A stretch of DNA of 64,000 nucleotides from PALSA-1003 sp963791945 (lineage in GTDB: Bacteria > Pseudomonadota > Gammaproteobacteria > Burkholderiales > Casimicrobiaceae). A program made the translations under genes and the position numbers. Each line of letters opens with the position of its first letter. Positions within the stretch are counted from its first letter, which is position 1. The notes beneath the pieces are model-generated. The model had not been told where the DNA came from. It did no database searches and was given only the letters and a program-made list of their open reading frames with translations. Shown here in pieces: positions 1-9,763 of this stretch. Where the stretch lies: NCBI GenBank assembly GCA_963791945.1, contig CAWBUD010000002.1, forward strand, positions 1,178,001-1,242,000. Direction: 5' to 3'.

Positions 1-551
1 GCGGCCATCATCGGCCCGGGGCGCACTGCGATCGTTCCCGGACGAAGCGCGGGCCAGTTGTGCAAGGCGTAGATCTCGTCGGCGGGAAAGCGCTCGAAGA
101 GCCCGTCGTCGATCATGGCTTTGCCGCCCGCGTATCCCTCCTCGCCCGGCTGGAAGATGAGATAAGCCGTGCCGTCGAAGCGGCGGGTCGCGGCGAGGTA
201 GCGCGCCGTACCGAGCAGCATGACCGTGTGGCCGTCGTGGCCGCAACCGTGCATCCGCCCCTTGAAGCGGGACGCGTGCGGAAAATCGTTCTCCTCGTGC
301 ATCGGGAGCGCGTCCATGTCCGCGCGCAGGCCGACGGAGCGGCCGCTCCCGTTACGAGCGCCGGGGATCACCGCCACGACGCCGGTCTTGCCCACGCGGG
401 CGTGGTATTCGACGCCGAGCCGGTCCAGCTCCCCGGTGACGACCTCGACCGTGCGATGTTCCTCGAATCCCAGCTCGGGGTGCGCGTGCAGATCACGCCG
501 CAGCGAAGTGAGTTCCGCGTGCTCGCCCCGAAGGTAATCGACCGGGGTCAT
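1..551 (-). CDS. M20-family amidohydrolase, C-terminus off window
   Basis: This is the N-terminal ~183 residues of an M20D-type metallo-amidohydrolase (hippurate hydrolase / IAA-amino-acid hydrolase group), which cleaves N-acyl amino acids or small amides using two metal ions. Motifs visible in order are HAHPELGFEE (~21-30), GLRADMDALPMHE (~73-85), MHGCGHDGHT with the metal-binding Cys and His (~98-107) and IFQPGEEG with the catalytic Glu. The gene runs off the left edge. The chosen ATG at 551 lies 20 bases after the stop of the peptide-type ABC permease upstream, so the two are probably co-transcribed and the importer may deliver the amidase substrate. The exact substrate cannot be told. Confidence 0.88.
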   Translation of the reverse strand, partial: MTPVDYLRGEHAELTSLRRDLHAHPELGFEEHRTVEVVTGELDRLGVEYHARVGKTGVVAVIPGARNGSGRSVGLRADMDALPMHEENDFPHASRFKGRMHGCGHDGHTVMLLGTARYLAATRRFDGTAYLIFQPGEEGYAGGKAMIDDGLFERFPADEIYALHNWPALRPGTIAVRPGPMMA

Positions 552-570
552 TTCGACATCGGCTGATCCG

Positions 571-1554
571 TCAGTGCGCCGGAACGAGGCGCTCGATGCG
601 AAGCCGCGGATCGACCGCATAGTAGAGCAGGTCGACGACCAGATTGATGAGTACGAACACGAGCGCGATGAAGCACAGATACGCTGCCATGATCGGCACG
701 TCGGCGAAGCTCACCGCCTGGATGAACAGCAGGCCCATGCCCGGCCACTGGAACACCGTCTCGGTGATGATGGCAAAGGCGATGATCGCGCCGAGCTGCA
801 GGCCCGTGATCGTGATCACGGGAACGAGCGTGTTCTTGAGCGCGTGCCCGAAATGGATCGCCCGGTCGGTAAGCCCGCGCGCCCGCGCGAACTTGATGTA
901 GTCGGTGCGCAGCACTTCCAGCATCTCGGCGCGCACCAGCCGCATGATCAGCGTCATCTGGAAGAGAGACAGTGTGATCGACGGCAGGATCAGCGCCTTC
1001 AGGCCGCTCTTGGTGAGAAAGCCCGTCGTCCACCAGCCGAGCGCCACGGTCTCGCCCCGGCCGAACGAGGGCAGCCAGCCGAGGATCACCGCGAACACCA
1101 GGATGAGCAGGATGCCGATCAGAAATGTCGGCAGGGATACGCCGACCAGCGAGACGGTGAGCAGGAAGTGGGAGAACCACGAATCGCGCCGAAGCGCCGT
1201 GTAGACGCCCGCCGGGATGCCGAGAATCAGCGCGAGCAGCGCGGCCGTTGTGGCCAGCTCGAGAGTCGCCGGCAGCCGTTCCTTGAGGAGCGTGGACACA
1301 GGACGTCCCTGCCTCAGCGATAGGCCGAATTCTCCCTGCACCGCGCGGGCGACGAAACGGCCGAACTGGACGTAGAACGGTTTATCCAGACCCAGGTCCG
1401 AGCGAAGCTGCGCCCGCTGCTCCTGGGTGGCGTCCTGGCCCACCATGAAAGTCACCGGATCGCCGGTGAAATTGAACAGACCGAACGCGATCAGCGCGAC
1501 CACCGCCATCACGACGAACGACTGCAGAATGCGGCGGAGGACGAACGCGAGCAA
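571..1554 (-). CDS. ABC transporter permease, dipeptide/oligopeptide (DppB/GsiC) type
   Basis: This 327-residue inner-membrane protein has the typical DppB layout: MLAFVLRRILQS at the N-terminus, a first membrane helix, a periplasmic loop containing DPVTFMVG and LGLDKPFYVQF, then five further helices. The cytoplasmic coupling loop reads DYIKFARARGLTDRAIHFGHALKN, the family's EAA-like motif that docks on the ATPase. It would import peptides or related amides with a DppC partner, ATPases and a binding protein. None of these is in the window; they probably lie elsewhere or beyond the left edge. It precedes the M20 amidohydrolase by 19 bases. Full family length. Confidence 0.9.
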   Translation of the reverse strand: MLAFVLRRILQSFVVMAVVALIAFGLFNFTGDPVTFMVGQDATQEQRAQLRSDLGLDKPFYVQFGRFVARAVQGEFGLSLRQGRPVSTLLKERLPATLELATTAALLALILGIPAGVYTALRRDSWFSHFLLTVSLVGVSLPTFLIGILLILVFAVILGWLPSFGRGETVALGWWTTGFLTKSGLKALILPSITLSLFQMTLIMRLVRAEMLEVLRTDYIKFARARGLTDRAIHFGHALKNTLVPVITITGLQLGAIIAFAIITETVFQWPGMGLLFIQAVSFADVPIMAAYLCFIALVFVLINLVVDLLYYAVDPRLRIERLVPAH

Positions 1555-1626
1555 GGGAGTCCGGTCTGTGGTTCGCGCGCGGATGCGCCAATGCTAGCGG
1601 CCGTCGCCGCTGAAGGCAACAACGGG

Positions 1627-3045
<1,419 letters not shown>

Positions 3046-3177
3046 GACGATCCTCGCTCGCGGTCGCGTGGCACAACGCCCTTTTCTACCCGATCGCCTG
3101 CCCCAGCGATTCGAAGATCGACTTGAGCTGCGGCAACGATGCTAGTCCAGCCTGGCGGTAAAGCCAAATGCTGCCGT

Positions 3178-3924
3178 TCAGCCCCTCTGCGATGTGGCGC
3201 GCTGCCGTCGCGTCGCGAACAGGCACACGCCGGCGGCGACCGACACGTTGAGCGATTCGACGGCGCCCGCCATCGGTATGGTGACGATGCGGTCGCACGA
3301 CTCGCGCGTGAGCCGCCGCAAGCCGCCGCCCTCGGCACCGAGAACCCACGCGATCGGTCCGGAAAGATCGGCGTCGAACAGGTTCTCGCCTCCAACGTCG
3401 GCGCCGACGACCCATACGCCACGCTCCTTGAGCTCGCTCAAGGCTCGAGCGAGATTGGTCACGCTGACGAGCGGCACGCTGTCTGCTGCTCCGGACGCCG
3501 CTTTCGACACCGTCGCAGTCAGGCCGACCGCCCGATCCTTGGGGACGACGACGGCCTGCACACCGAACGCGTCCGCGCTGCGGAGGCAGGCACCGAGATT
3601 GTGCGGGTCCGTGACTCCGTCCAACACGAGCAGGAGTGCCGGCTCGGAAAGACCACCGAGGATTTCGTCGAGGGTGCGGTACGGCGCGCTCCCGTCGATC
3701 ACCGCGACGACGCCCTGGTGCTTGTCGTTGCCGGCGAGCGCGGTGAGGCGATCGTCGTCGGCCGTATGCACGGTTATGCCCGCGGTCTGCGCGCGCTCGA
3801 TGAGCTCGCGGGCGCGCCGGTCGTGCCGTGACGCCACGACGTAAACGGTGCGCACGCTCTCCGGCCGCGCGCGCAGGCGCGCGGTCACGGCATGAAACCC
3901 AGACAGATGACGCTCTCCGTTCAC
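3178..3924 (-). CDS. rlmB: 23S rRNA (guanosine-2'-O-)-methyltransferase RlmB
   Basis: This is a SpoU/TrmH-family rRNA methyltransferase, which in E. coli methylates G2251 of 23S rRNA using S-adenosylmethionine. The N-terminal substrate-binding domain contains GFHAVTARL and HQGVVAVI. The catalytic knotted domain carries motif 1 (LDGVTDPHNLGACLRSADAFG), motif 2 (WVLGAEGGGLRRLT) and motif 3 (IPMAGAVESLNVSVAAGVCLF). I chose the GTG at 3924 because it gives 248 residues, the normal RlmB length, and begins just before the conserved GFHAV. A longer in-frame ORF reaches 4059 but adds a low-quality Arg/Ala-rich leader. Confidence 0.9.
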   Translation of the reverse strand: MNGERHLSGFHAVTARLRARPESVRTVYVVASRHDRRARELIERAQTAGITVHTADDDRLTALAGNDKHQGVVAVIDGSAPYRTLDEILGGLSEPALLLVLDGVTDPHNLGACLRSADAFGVQAVVVPKDRAVGLTATVSKAASGAADSVPLVSVTNLARALSELKERGVWVVGADVGGENLFDADLSGPIAWVLGAEGGGLRRLTRESCDRIVTIPMAGAVESLNVSVAAGVCLFATRRQRATSQRG

Positions 3925-4108
3925 CGAGGCATGTCGCGACGATGCTCCCGGTGCGAGTGTACCGCAGCGCCGCGGCCCGGCTTGGTCGGCAGTCGCTGCG
4001 AGCGCTGATCGAACGCATGCGCGGCCGCTTCGTGGGCTGCGGCGAGCTGGCCGGTCCAAGGTCGGGCCAGTATAATCAGACTGCTCTTCGCATCCCGCAC
4101 GTCCGGAC

Positions 4109-4184
<76 letters not shown>

Positions 4185-4238
4185 ATCCATGAGGGTTGTA
4201 GCGATAGCAGTCACTAACAGTAAGAGCGAGCCGTCGCG

Positions 4239-4805
4239 TTACGCTGTTGCGTTTGCGATCGCATGTTGCGGAACGTGGCACCGACGTGGATGCGCGCACG
4301 GCAGCTCAAGGCGTGATCCGCTATTTTGATACCTCGGCGGGTGATCGACCACGATGAGCTTGCGCCCGCGCGTAGGCTCCGGAATCACGTCGCCGTAGGC
4401 ACGCTTGGCCTCCTCGGCGAACCATTCCACATACGCAGCGCCGGCGGCGACTTCGCCGCGGCTCTCGGCTAGAGGTTTGCCCTGTTCGCGTGACAGCAGC
4501 CGCGCCAGGTCCTCCTGGTGCGCAAGCAGCGCACCATTCCACTGTCGGAGCAGTTGCGAGCGTTCCTTGCCGGTGCGTGCGCTCCAGTCGCGGAACGCCT
4601 CCGCCGCGCAGTCGACCGCCGCGCTCGCCTCGGTCGCGCCACAGTCGGGCACGTCGATCACGTGCGAGCCGTCGGCAGGGTCCAGGACGGCGAAGATGCG
4701 TCCGTCGACTTCGCCGACCCAGCGCCCGCCAATCAGCGCGCGATCGCGCACGAGGTCCGATCGGCCCGGTTGCAGGGGTGACACTTCTTCGCCGCTGCGA
4801 TGCAC
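4239..4805 (-). pseudogene. Truncated aldehyde dehydrogenase (succinate-semialdehyde dehydrogenase-like)
   Basis: The first ~150 residues match the N-terminus of GabD-type NAD(P)-dependent aldehyde dehydrogenases: LIGGRWVGE, FAVLDPADGSHVIDVPDCG, AFRDWSARTGKERSQLLRQW, LLSREQGKPLAESRGEV and YVEWFAEEAKRAYGDVIPEP. Homology stops around 4,325. The remaining ~40 codons are unrelated, and the Rossmann and catalytic Cys/Glu domains (about 330 residues) are missing. The ATG is 20 bases after the receptor gene stop, so the intact gene was once the last gene of the ABC operon. The break lies about 140 bases from the 3' end of a tRNA gene, which suggests deletion, integration or a contig mis-join. Confidence 0.82.
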
Positions 4806-4825
4806 GGCGTCAGCGATCGCGACGT

Positions 4826-5899
4826 TTATCGCTTGAGCGCCACGGCCTGCGCCTGGATCTTGCCCAAATCGAAATTGTTGATGGGATCGATCAGCTCGTT
4901 GGTGTAGAAGTCTTTGAGGTCGCCGATCTTGAGTTGATTGAGCTCGGCCTCGGTCTTGAACTCCGTTGGATTGATGCTGCCCATCTTCGCGTTCGGATAC
5001 GGCGGTTTGTAGAGCTGAATGCGGCGGCTGATCGTCTGTAGCACCGACTTGACCGCGTCTTCCCTGCTGCTGCCCTTGGGTGCCGTCTCGGGATACATGT
5101 CCAGAAACGCATTTGCCCCCGCGGTCGGATTCGCGAGCAGGAACTGCGACGCCTTGGCCACCGAGCGTCCGAAGCCGATGAGAAGATTGCGGTCCTCCTT
5201 GAGCAGCGTCCGCTTGGCCATCAGAAACTGGCCACCGACCAGCGGAAGCTTTTTCGGCCTCGGCACGAATTCCAGCTTGATGCCCGCCGCCTCGATCTGC
5301 CCGAAGCCCGTGTCGTAGTACGCCAGCGCGTCGATCGCGTCACGTTCGAGCGCGACGCCCGCCGGCACGCCATTGCCGACCGAGACCCATTTCACCTCCT
5401 TGTCGGGATCGATGCCCAGCGACTTGAGGATATTGCGCGTCACCGGATACTCGCTCGCCGCGAAGTCCGACACGCCGACGCGCTTGCCTTTCAAATCGTT
5501 GTAGCTCTTGATCGCCGAGCCCGGCTTGACGACCACGTCCCACTTGTAGGGGTAAGTGTACTCGTAGAAATTGATCGCGGGACCCCACTCGCCCTTGGCC
5601 AGGATCGGCAACTGGAACGATGGCACGCCGATGCCGATGTCGACGTCGCCGCGATCCACCGCGACCTGTACGTTGGAGTTGCCGCCGAGCGAGAGCGGCT
5701 TGATCGTGAAGCCCTCCTCCTTGTTGTAGCCCAACGCCTCGCCGATGACCGTGTTGATCACCGCCGCTCCCATCGCCTTGAGTCCGACGCCGAAGCGCAC
5801 GGTACGCAACTCCGCACCCCGAGCGACGCGCGGCCCGATCACGAGCGCCGCCGCGAAGGCGCCGCTCGCCAACAACCATTCCCGTCTGCTGATTTGCAT
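4826..5899 (-). CDS. NitT/TauT-type ABC transporter substrate-binding protein
   Basis: This is a 357-residue periplasmic receptor of the NMT1/SsuA-like class. The N-terminus (QISRREWLLASGAFAAALV) has a twin Arg followed by a hydrophobic stretch and an Ala-rich cleavage region, so export by Tat is possible. Mature-protein landmarks are INTVIGEALGYNKEEG, NSNVQVAVDRGDVDIGIG and DLKGKRVGVSDFAASEYPV, typical for this fold. The start is decided by a strong AGGAGG eight bases before the ATG at 5899. It follows the permease by 23 bases. The ligand is unknown; co-location with tarD suggests an organic acid rather than sulfonate or nitrate. Confidence 0.88.
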   Translation of the reverse strand: MQISRREWLLASGAFAAALVIGPRVARGAELRTVRFGVGLKAMGAAVINTVIGEALGYNKEEGFTIKPLSLGGNSNVQVAVDRGDVDIGIGVPSFQLPILAKGEWGPAINFYEYTYPYKWDVVVKPGSAIKSYNDLKGKRVGVSDFAASEYPVTRNILKSLGIDPDKEVKWVSVGNGVPAGVALERDAIDALAYYDTGFGQIEAAGIKLEFVPRPKKLPLVGGQFLMAKRTLLKEDRNLLIGFGRSVAKASQFLLANPTAGANAFLDMYPETAPKGSSREDAVKSVLQTISRRIQLYKPPYPNAKMGSINPTEFKTEAELNQLKIGDLKDFYTNELIDPINNFDLGKIQAQAVALKR

Positions 5900-5922
5900 G
5901 ACTTCCTCCTGTGAAGAAAATC

Positions 5923-6822
5923 TTACGGCTTGCCGCGATGGGCCCAATGCACGACGCGATGCTCCAGGCGACGCACCGAGCTGTGCAGTGTGATGCCTAA
6001 GACGCCGAGGATGATCAGTGCCGCGAACACGCCAGCGACGTCCGATACGGCCTGCGCCTGCGTAATCACCACGCCCATGCCCTGCTGCGCGCCGAGGAAC
6101 TCGGCCACGATCGCGCCCAGAAGCGCGTATACGACCGCCATGTCCAGTCCGGCGAAGATGAATGGGGCGGCGTTGGGCAGCTTGGCGATGCGGTAGGTCT
6201 CGAATCGCGTCGCGGACAGCGAGCGCATCAGATCGAGGCGGTCCGGCTCGATCGAGCGCAGTCCCGTGAAGCTGTTGATGAGCACCGGGAAGAAGGCGAG
6301 CAGCGCGGCGATGGCGATCTTGCTGCCGGCGCCGAAGCCGAACCAGATCACCACCAGCGGCGCGATCGCCACTTTCGGTAGGCTCTGCAACGCGAAGGCG
6401 TAGGGCATCAACAGCTTCTCGATCGTGCGGCTTTCCGCCATGAGTGAACCGAGCACCAACCCGAGTCCCGTGCCGATGGAGAACCCGATCGCCGCGTTGC
6501 TGAGCGTACTCCACAGCGGCACGTAATAGCCTTGCGGATCGGTCGGGTTGATGCCGATGCCCGACCACAATGCATTGAGGACTGCTTCCGGAGCCGGCAG
6601 GATGTACGATGGCACTTTCAGAAAGCGAACGGAGAGGACCCACAGCGCGAACAGCACCAGCGCGCCCATGCCGGCGATGATCGAGCCGTTGACCCCGGTT
6701 TTCGGGCGCTTCGGCTTGGCCTCCACCGCGTCGGCGCCGGTCCGATCCGCCTCGTCGAGTTCGAGATTCTCGTCGGCCTGATCGAGCATGCTTGGATCCA
6801 GATCGACTTTGGCATCGCTCAT
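5923..6822 (-). CDS. NitT/TauT-type ABC transporter permease
   Basis: This 299-residue protein has a charged cytoplasmic N-terminus of about 45 residues (rich in Asp, Glu and Lys) and then roughly six membrane helices of the BPD_transp_1 fold. The coupling motif is LDLMRSLSATRFETYRIAKLP, and LPKVAIAPLVVIWFGFG is diagnostic of SsuC/TauC-type permeases. ATG at 6822 overlaps the ATPase stop (ATGA), so translation is coupled. An ORF extension upstream of this start is only a shadow of the ATPase gene. It forms the membrane channel for the receptor encoded at 4826. Confidence 0.9.
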   Translation of the reverse strand: MSDAKVDLDPSMLDQADENLELDEADRTGADAVEAKPKRPKTGVNGSIIAGMGALVLFALWVLSVRFLKVPSYILPAPEAVLNALWSGIGINPTDPQGYYVPLWSTLSNAAIGFSIGTGLGLVLGSLMAESRTIEKLLMPYAFALQSLPKVAIAPLVVIWFGFGAGSKIAIAALLAFFPVLINSFTGLRSIEPDRLDLMRSLSATRFETYRIAKLPNAAPFIFAGLDMAVVYALLGAIVAEFLGAQQGMGVVITQAQAVSDVAGVFAALIILGVLGITLHSSVRRLEHRVVHWAHRGKP

Positions 6823-7643
6823 TCGATTTCTCCTTCGGCGTTGAGGAGCGCCCGAATCTCGCTCGCGAGCTTCGGATACGCCGGATTGCTGACGATGGTG
6901 TCGAAGCTGCGCGGGCGCGGTATGGGAACGGTCAGCTCCTTCAGCACCCGGCCCGGCCTCGCCGACATCACGACCACGCGATCGGCCAGGAAGATTGATT
7001 CCGAGATGCTGTGCGTGATCAACATCACCGTCTTGCCACTCGCCTGCCAGATGCGCTGCAGCTCCATGTTCATGCGTTCGCGCGTCAGCGCGTCGAGCGC
7101 GCCGAAGGGCTCGTCCATCAGCAGGATGCGCGGATCGCGCGCGAGCGCCCGACAGATGCCGGCACGCTGCTGCATGCCTCCCGATAGCTCGTACGGATAG
7201 CGATCGCCGAAGTCGCCGAGGCCCGCCATCGCCAGCAGCTCGTCGATGCGGTGCGTCGATGAGATGTGGCGGCCGCCGACGCGCAGCGGCAGGCTCACGT
7301 TGTCGCGAACGGTGAGCCAGGGCAAGAGATTCGCCGCCTGGAACACCACGCCGACCTGCGCCGACGGGCCGGTCACCTGACGGCCGTCGAGCAACAAACG
7401 GCCGCCGTCGCTGGTATCGAGCCCCGCGAGCATGCGCAAGAGCGTGCTCTTGCCGCAGCCCGACGGGCCGACGACGCACACGAATTCACCATTGGCGATG
7501 TCGAGATCGACGCGATCGACCGCGTGCACGCTGCCGCTCGACGCGGTGACGTAGGTTTTCGACACCGCGCGCATCCGGATCAACGGTCGGACCGATTTCT
7601 GCCACCGGCCGTCGTCGACCACCGCTGCATTGCCTGCTGCCAT
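6819..7643 (-). CDS. NitT/TauT-type ABC transporter ATP-binding protein
   Basis: This 274-residue ATPase energises the importer. It has Walker A GPSGCGKST (~54-62), a Q-loop at GVVFQAANLLPWL, the ABC signature LSGGMQQRAGICRALA and Walker B ILLMDEPFGALD followed by the H-loop in LITHSISESIFLADRV. This matches SsuB/TauB/NrtD. The ATG at 7643 is preceded by AGAGGAG. It heads the three-gene transporter set (ATPase, permease, receptor) and lies 144 bases downstream of tarD, with a palindromic repeat in the gap. Confidence 0.93.
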   Translation of the reverse strand: MAAGNAAVVDDGRWQKSVRPLIRMRAVSKTYVTASSGSVHAVDRVDLDIANGEFVCVVGPSGCGKSTLLRMLAGLDTSDGGRLLLDGRQVTGPSAQVGVVFQAANLLPWLTVRDNVSLPLRVGGRHISSTHRIDELLAMAGLGDFGDRYPYELSGGMQQRAGICRALARDPRILLMDEPFGALDALTRERMNMELQRIWQASGKTVMLITHSISESIFLADRVVVMSARPGRVLKELTVPIPRPRSFDTIVSNPAYPKLASEIRALLNAEGEIE

Positions 7644-7673
7644 GACTTACTCCTCTTTCATTTCTATCAACTC

Positions 7674-7748
7674 CGTCATTCCCGCGGAAGCGGGAATCGA
7701 GTGTCGCGTGACGAACGACACTGAGTCCCCGCGTTCGCGGGGACGACG
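7674..7748. repeat. REP-like intergenic palindrome (copy 1)
   Basis: Two short hairpins flank a central one: CGTCATTCCCGCGGAAGCGG at the left, a central AGTGTCG/CGACACT pair, and GTCCCCGCGTTCGCGGGGAC at the right. The outer ends are inverted relative to each other (GTCATTCCCGC versus GCGGGGACGACG). Related elements occur at 40,567 and 46,615. Such elements are common in betaproteobacterial intergenic spaces and often sit inside operons, as here between tarD and the ABC ATPase. It may act as a partial terminator or mRNA stabiliser. Confidence 0.8.
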
Positions 7749-7787
7749 ATCTGCTTGCTGATTGCGAAACGCATAATCGGATCTCAC

Positions 7788-9008
7788 CTACGACGCGAGC
7801 GCGCGCATCTCGCCATAGAGGTCGGCCTTGCCCTCGAAGCCGATGCCCGGCAGCTCCGGCATGGTGATGTGGCCGCCTTCCACGCGCACGCCGTCGGGGA
7901 AACCGCCGTAAGGCTGGAACAGGTCGGGATAACTCTCGTTGCCGCCGAGACCGAGACCCGCAGCAATGTTGAGCGACATCTGGTGGCCACCGTGCGGAAT
8001 GCATCGGGCAGGCGACCAGCCGTGGTCCTTGAGCATCGCGAGCGTGCGCAGATATTCGACCAACCCGTAGCTCAGCGCGCAATCGAATTGCAGCCAGTCG
8101 ATGTCCTTGCGCATGCCCGCGTAGCGGATGAGATTGCGCGCGTCCTGCATCGAGAACAGATCCTCGCCGGTCGCCATCGGCTTCGGGTAGTGCTGCGCCA
8201 GCTCGCGCTGCAGCTCGTAGTCGAGCGGGTCACCCGGCTCTTCGTACCAGAAGAGCGGGTAGTGACGCAGCTCCTTGGCGTAAGCGATCGCTGTGGCGAG
8301 GTCGAATCGGCCGTTGGCATCGACCGCGAGCTGCGCCTCGCCATCGATCTCGGCCAGCACCGCCTCGATCCGCCGCAGGTCCTCCTTCAGCGTGGCGCCG
8401 CCGATCTTCTTCTTGACCACCGTGAAGCCTCGATCGACGTAACTGCGCATCTCAGCGCGCAACTTGCCGAGATCCTGATTCGGGTAGTAATAGCCGCCCG
8501 CCGCGTACACGAAGACGCGCGGATTGGGCTTGCCGTTGCCATAACGGTCGGCGAGCAACCGGAACAGCGGTCGCCCCGTAATCTTCGCCACTGCGTCCCA
8601 TACCGCCATGTCGACGGTGCCGATCGCCACCGAGCGCTCGCCGTGGCCGCCGGGCTTCTCGTTCTGGAACATCGCGGCCCAGACTTTGTGCGGATCGAGG
8701 TTCTCGCCGGTCTCGTCCAGCAACGATTCCGGCTTCGCTTCCAGGATCCGCGAGCGGATGCGTTCGCGAATGAGCGAGCCCTGTCCATAGCGGCCGTTGG
8801 AGTTGAAACCGTAGCCGGTGACCGGCCTGCCATCGCGAACGACATTGGTGACGACTGCGACGAGGCTCAGCGTCATCTTGCTGAAGTCGATGTACGCATT
8901 GCGGATCGACGATGAAATCGGCTTCGTCACTTCGCGTATGTCGACGATGCGAACGGGCGCCGACGTCTTGGCGGTCGATCGGGAAACGGTTGCGGGATGA
9001 TCAAGCAC
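7788..9008 (-). CDS. tarD: D(-)-tartrate dehydratase-like enolase-superfamily enzyme
   Basis: This 406-residue protein closely resembles the Bradyrhizobium D-tartrate dehydratase of the mandelate racemase group, which dehydrates D-tartrate to oxaloacetate. It shows GYGFNSNGRYGQGSLIRER near the N-terminus, the catalytic KKKIGG lysine motif (~199-204), metal ligands in LAVDANGRF, FWYEEPGD and TGEDLFS, and the catalytic His in CIPHGGHQMS (~334). GTG at 9008 has GGAGA seven bases upstream. The N-terminal ~18 residues are extra compared with the family. It is placed with an SDR, a DapA-like aldolase and an importer. Substrate assignment rests on remembered family similarity, so a related acid sugar is possible. 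Confidence 0.85.
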   Translation of the reverse strand: MLDHPATVSRSTAKTSAPVRIVDIREVTKPISSSIRNAYIDFSKMTLSLVAVVTNVVRDGRPVTGYGFNSNGRYGQGSLIRERIRSRILEAKPESLLDETGENLDPHKVWAAMFQNEKPGGHGERSVAIGTVDMAVWDAVAKITGRPLFRLLADRYGNGKPNPRVFVYAAGGYYYPNQDLGKLRAEMRSYVDRGFTVVKKKIGGATLKEDLRRIEAVLAEIDGEAQLAVDANGRFDLATAIAYAKELRHYPLFWYEEPGDPLDYELQRELAQHYPKPMATGEDLFSMQDARNLIRYAGMRKDIDWLQFDCALSYGLVEYLRTLAMLKDHGWSPARCIPHGGHQMSLNIAAGLGLGGNESYPDLFQPYGGFPDGVRVEGGHITMPELPGIGFEGKADLYGEMRALAS

Positions 9009-9027
9009 GCGCGTTCTCCATTAAGGT

Positions 9028-9750
9028 CTACAGTGAGCTGCCGCCGCAGATGACGATCTGCTGGCCCGTGATCGCTGCGGCATCGGCTGAGAGCAGGAAG
9101 CTCGTCAGCGCGGCGACCTCCTGAGGCTGAATGAACCGGCCGATCGGTGGCACGCGCGGCGGCGTGGCGTCGCGCGCGGGATCGTTCAGCATCGGTGTCT
9201 CGGTCGCTGCAGGCGCAACGACATTGACGGTGACGCCTTTCGGCGCCAATTCGGCCGCCCACGAACGCGCCATCGCCGTCAGCGCGGCCTTCGCCGCGGC
9301 ATACTGGCTGCGCTCGGGCGCGCCAACCGCGGTGCGACTGCCGATCAGCACGATTCGCCCCATCGCCGAAAATTTCCTGCAAAGCCCGTTGGCGATCACG
9401 GCGGCGGCCTGCACGTGCACCCGCCACATCCCTTCGCCGTCCCGCGCATCGAGCCGACCCAGAGGCGCGGTTCGCATGAAGCCGGCGGCATGCACGAAAG
9501 CGTCGACCGTCGCGATCTCGTCGACCACGGCAGCGACGCGCTCGAGGTCGGTCAAGTCGATCTCCACGGGCTCGAAGTCCGGCGAGCGCGTCCGGGCCGG
9601 CGAACGATCGAGCCCCGTGACGCGCCATCCTTCCCGCAACAACCGATCCGCGATCGCCGCGCCGATGCCGGAGCTCGTGCCCGTCACGACCGCGTGCCTC
9701 CTGCGTGGCGCGACTTCGAGACTCCGGTCCGGCTGAAGAACAGTGCTCAC
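9028..9750 (-). CDS. SDR-family NAD(P)-dependent oxidoreductase
   Basis: This 240-residue classical short-chain dehydrogenase/reductase has the nucleotide-binding TGTSSGIG (~24-31), an NAG-equivalent HAAGF motif, the catalytic Ser in VLIGSRTAVG and the catalytic YAAAK. VNVVAPAATETPM and ITGQQIVICGG near the C-terminus are usual for the family. It starts at GTG 9750, 13 bases after the aldolase gene stop, and ends 19 bases before tarD. It probably oxidises a hydroxy-acid or sugar-acid intermediate in the same pathway. The substrate cannot be read from the sequence. Confidence 0.88.
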   Translation of the reverse strand: MSTVLQPDRSLEVAPRRRHAVVTGTSSGIGAAIADRLLREGWRVTGLDRSPARTRSPDFEPVEIDLTDLERVAAVVDEIATVDAFVHAAGFMRTAPLGRLDARDGEGMWRVHVQAAAVIANGLCRKFSAMGRIVLIGSRTAVGAPERSQYAAAKAALTAMARSWAAELAPKGVTVNVVAPAATETPMLNDPARDATPPRVPPIGRFIQPQEVAALTSFLLSADAAAITGQQIVICGGSSL

Positions 9751-9763
9751 GAATGTAGCGGTG

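Noticed and set aside
4185..4325. Possible integrase remnant next to the tRNA
   Set aside because: No tyrosine-recombinase motif (R-H-x-x-R-Y) could be read in any frame; too short to assign.
4826..6643. 605-codon frame suggesting a receptor fused to upstream sequence
   Set aside because: The first ~250 codons are an out-of-frame shadow of the permease gene; the strong AGGAGG and signal sequence fix the start at 5899.
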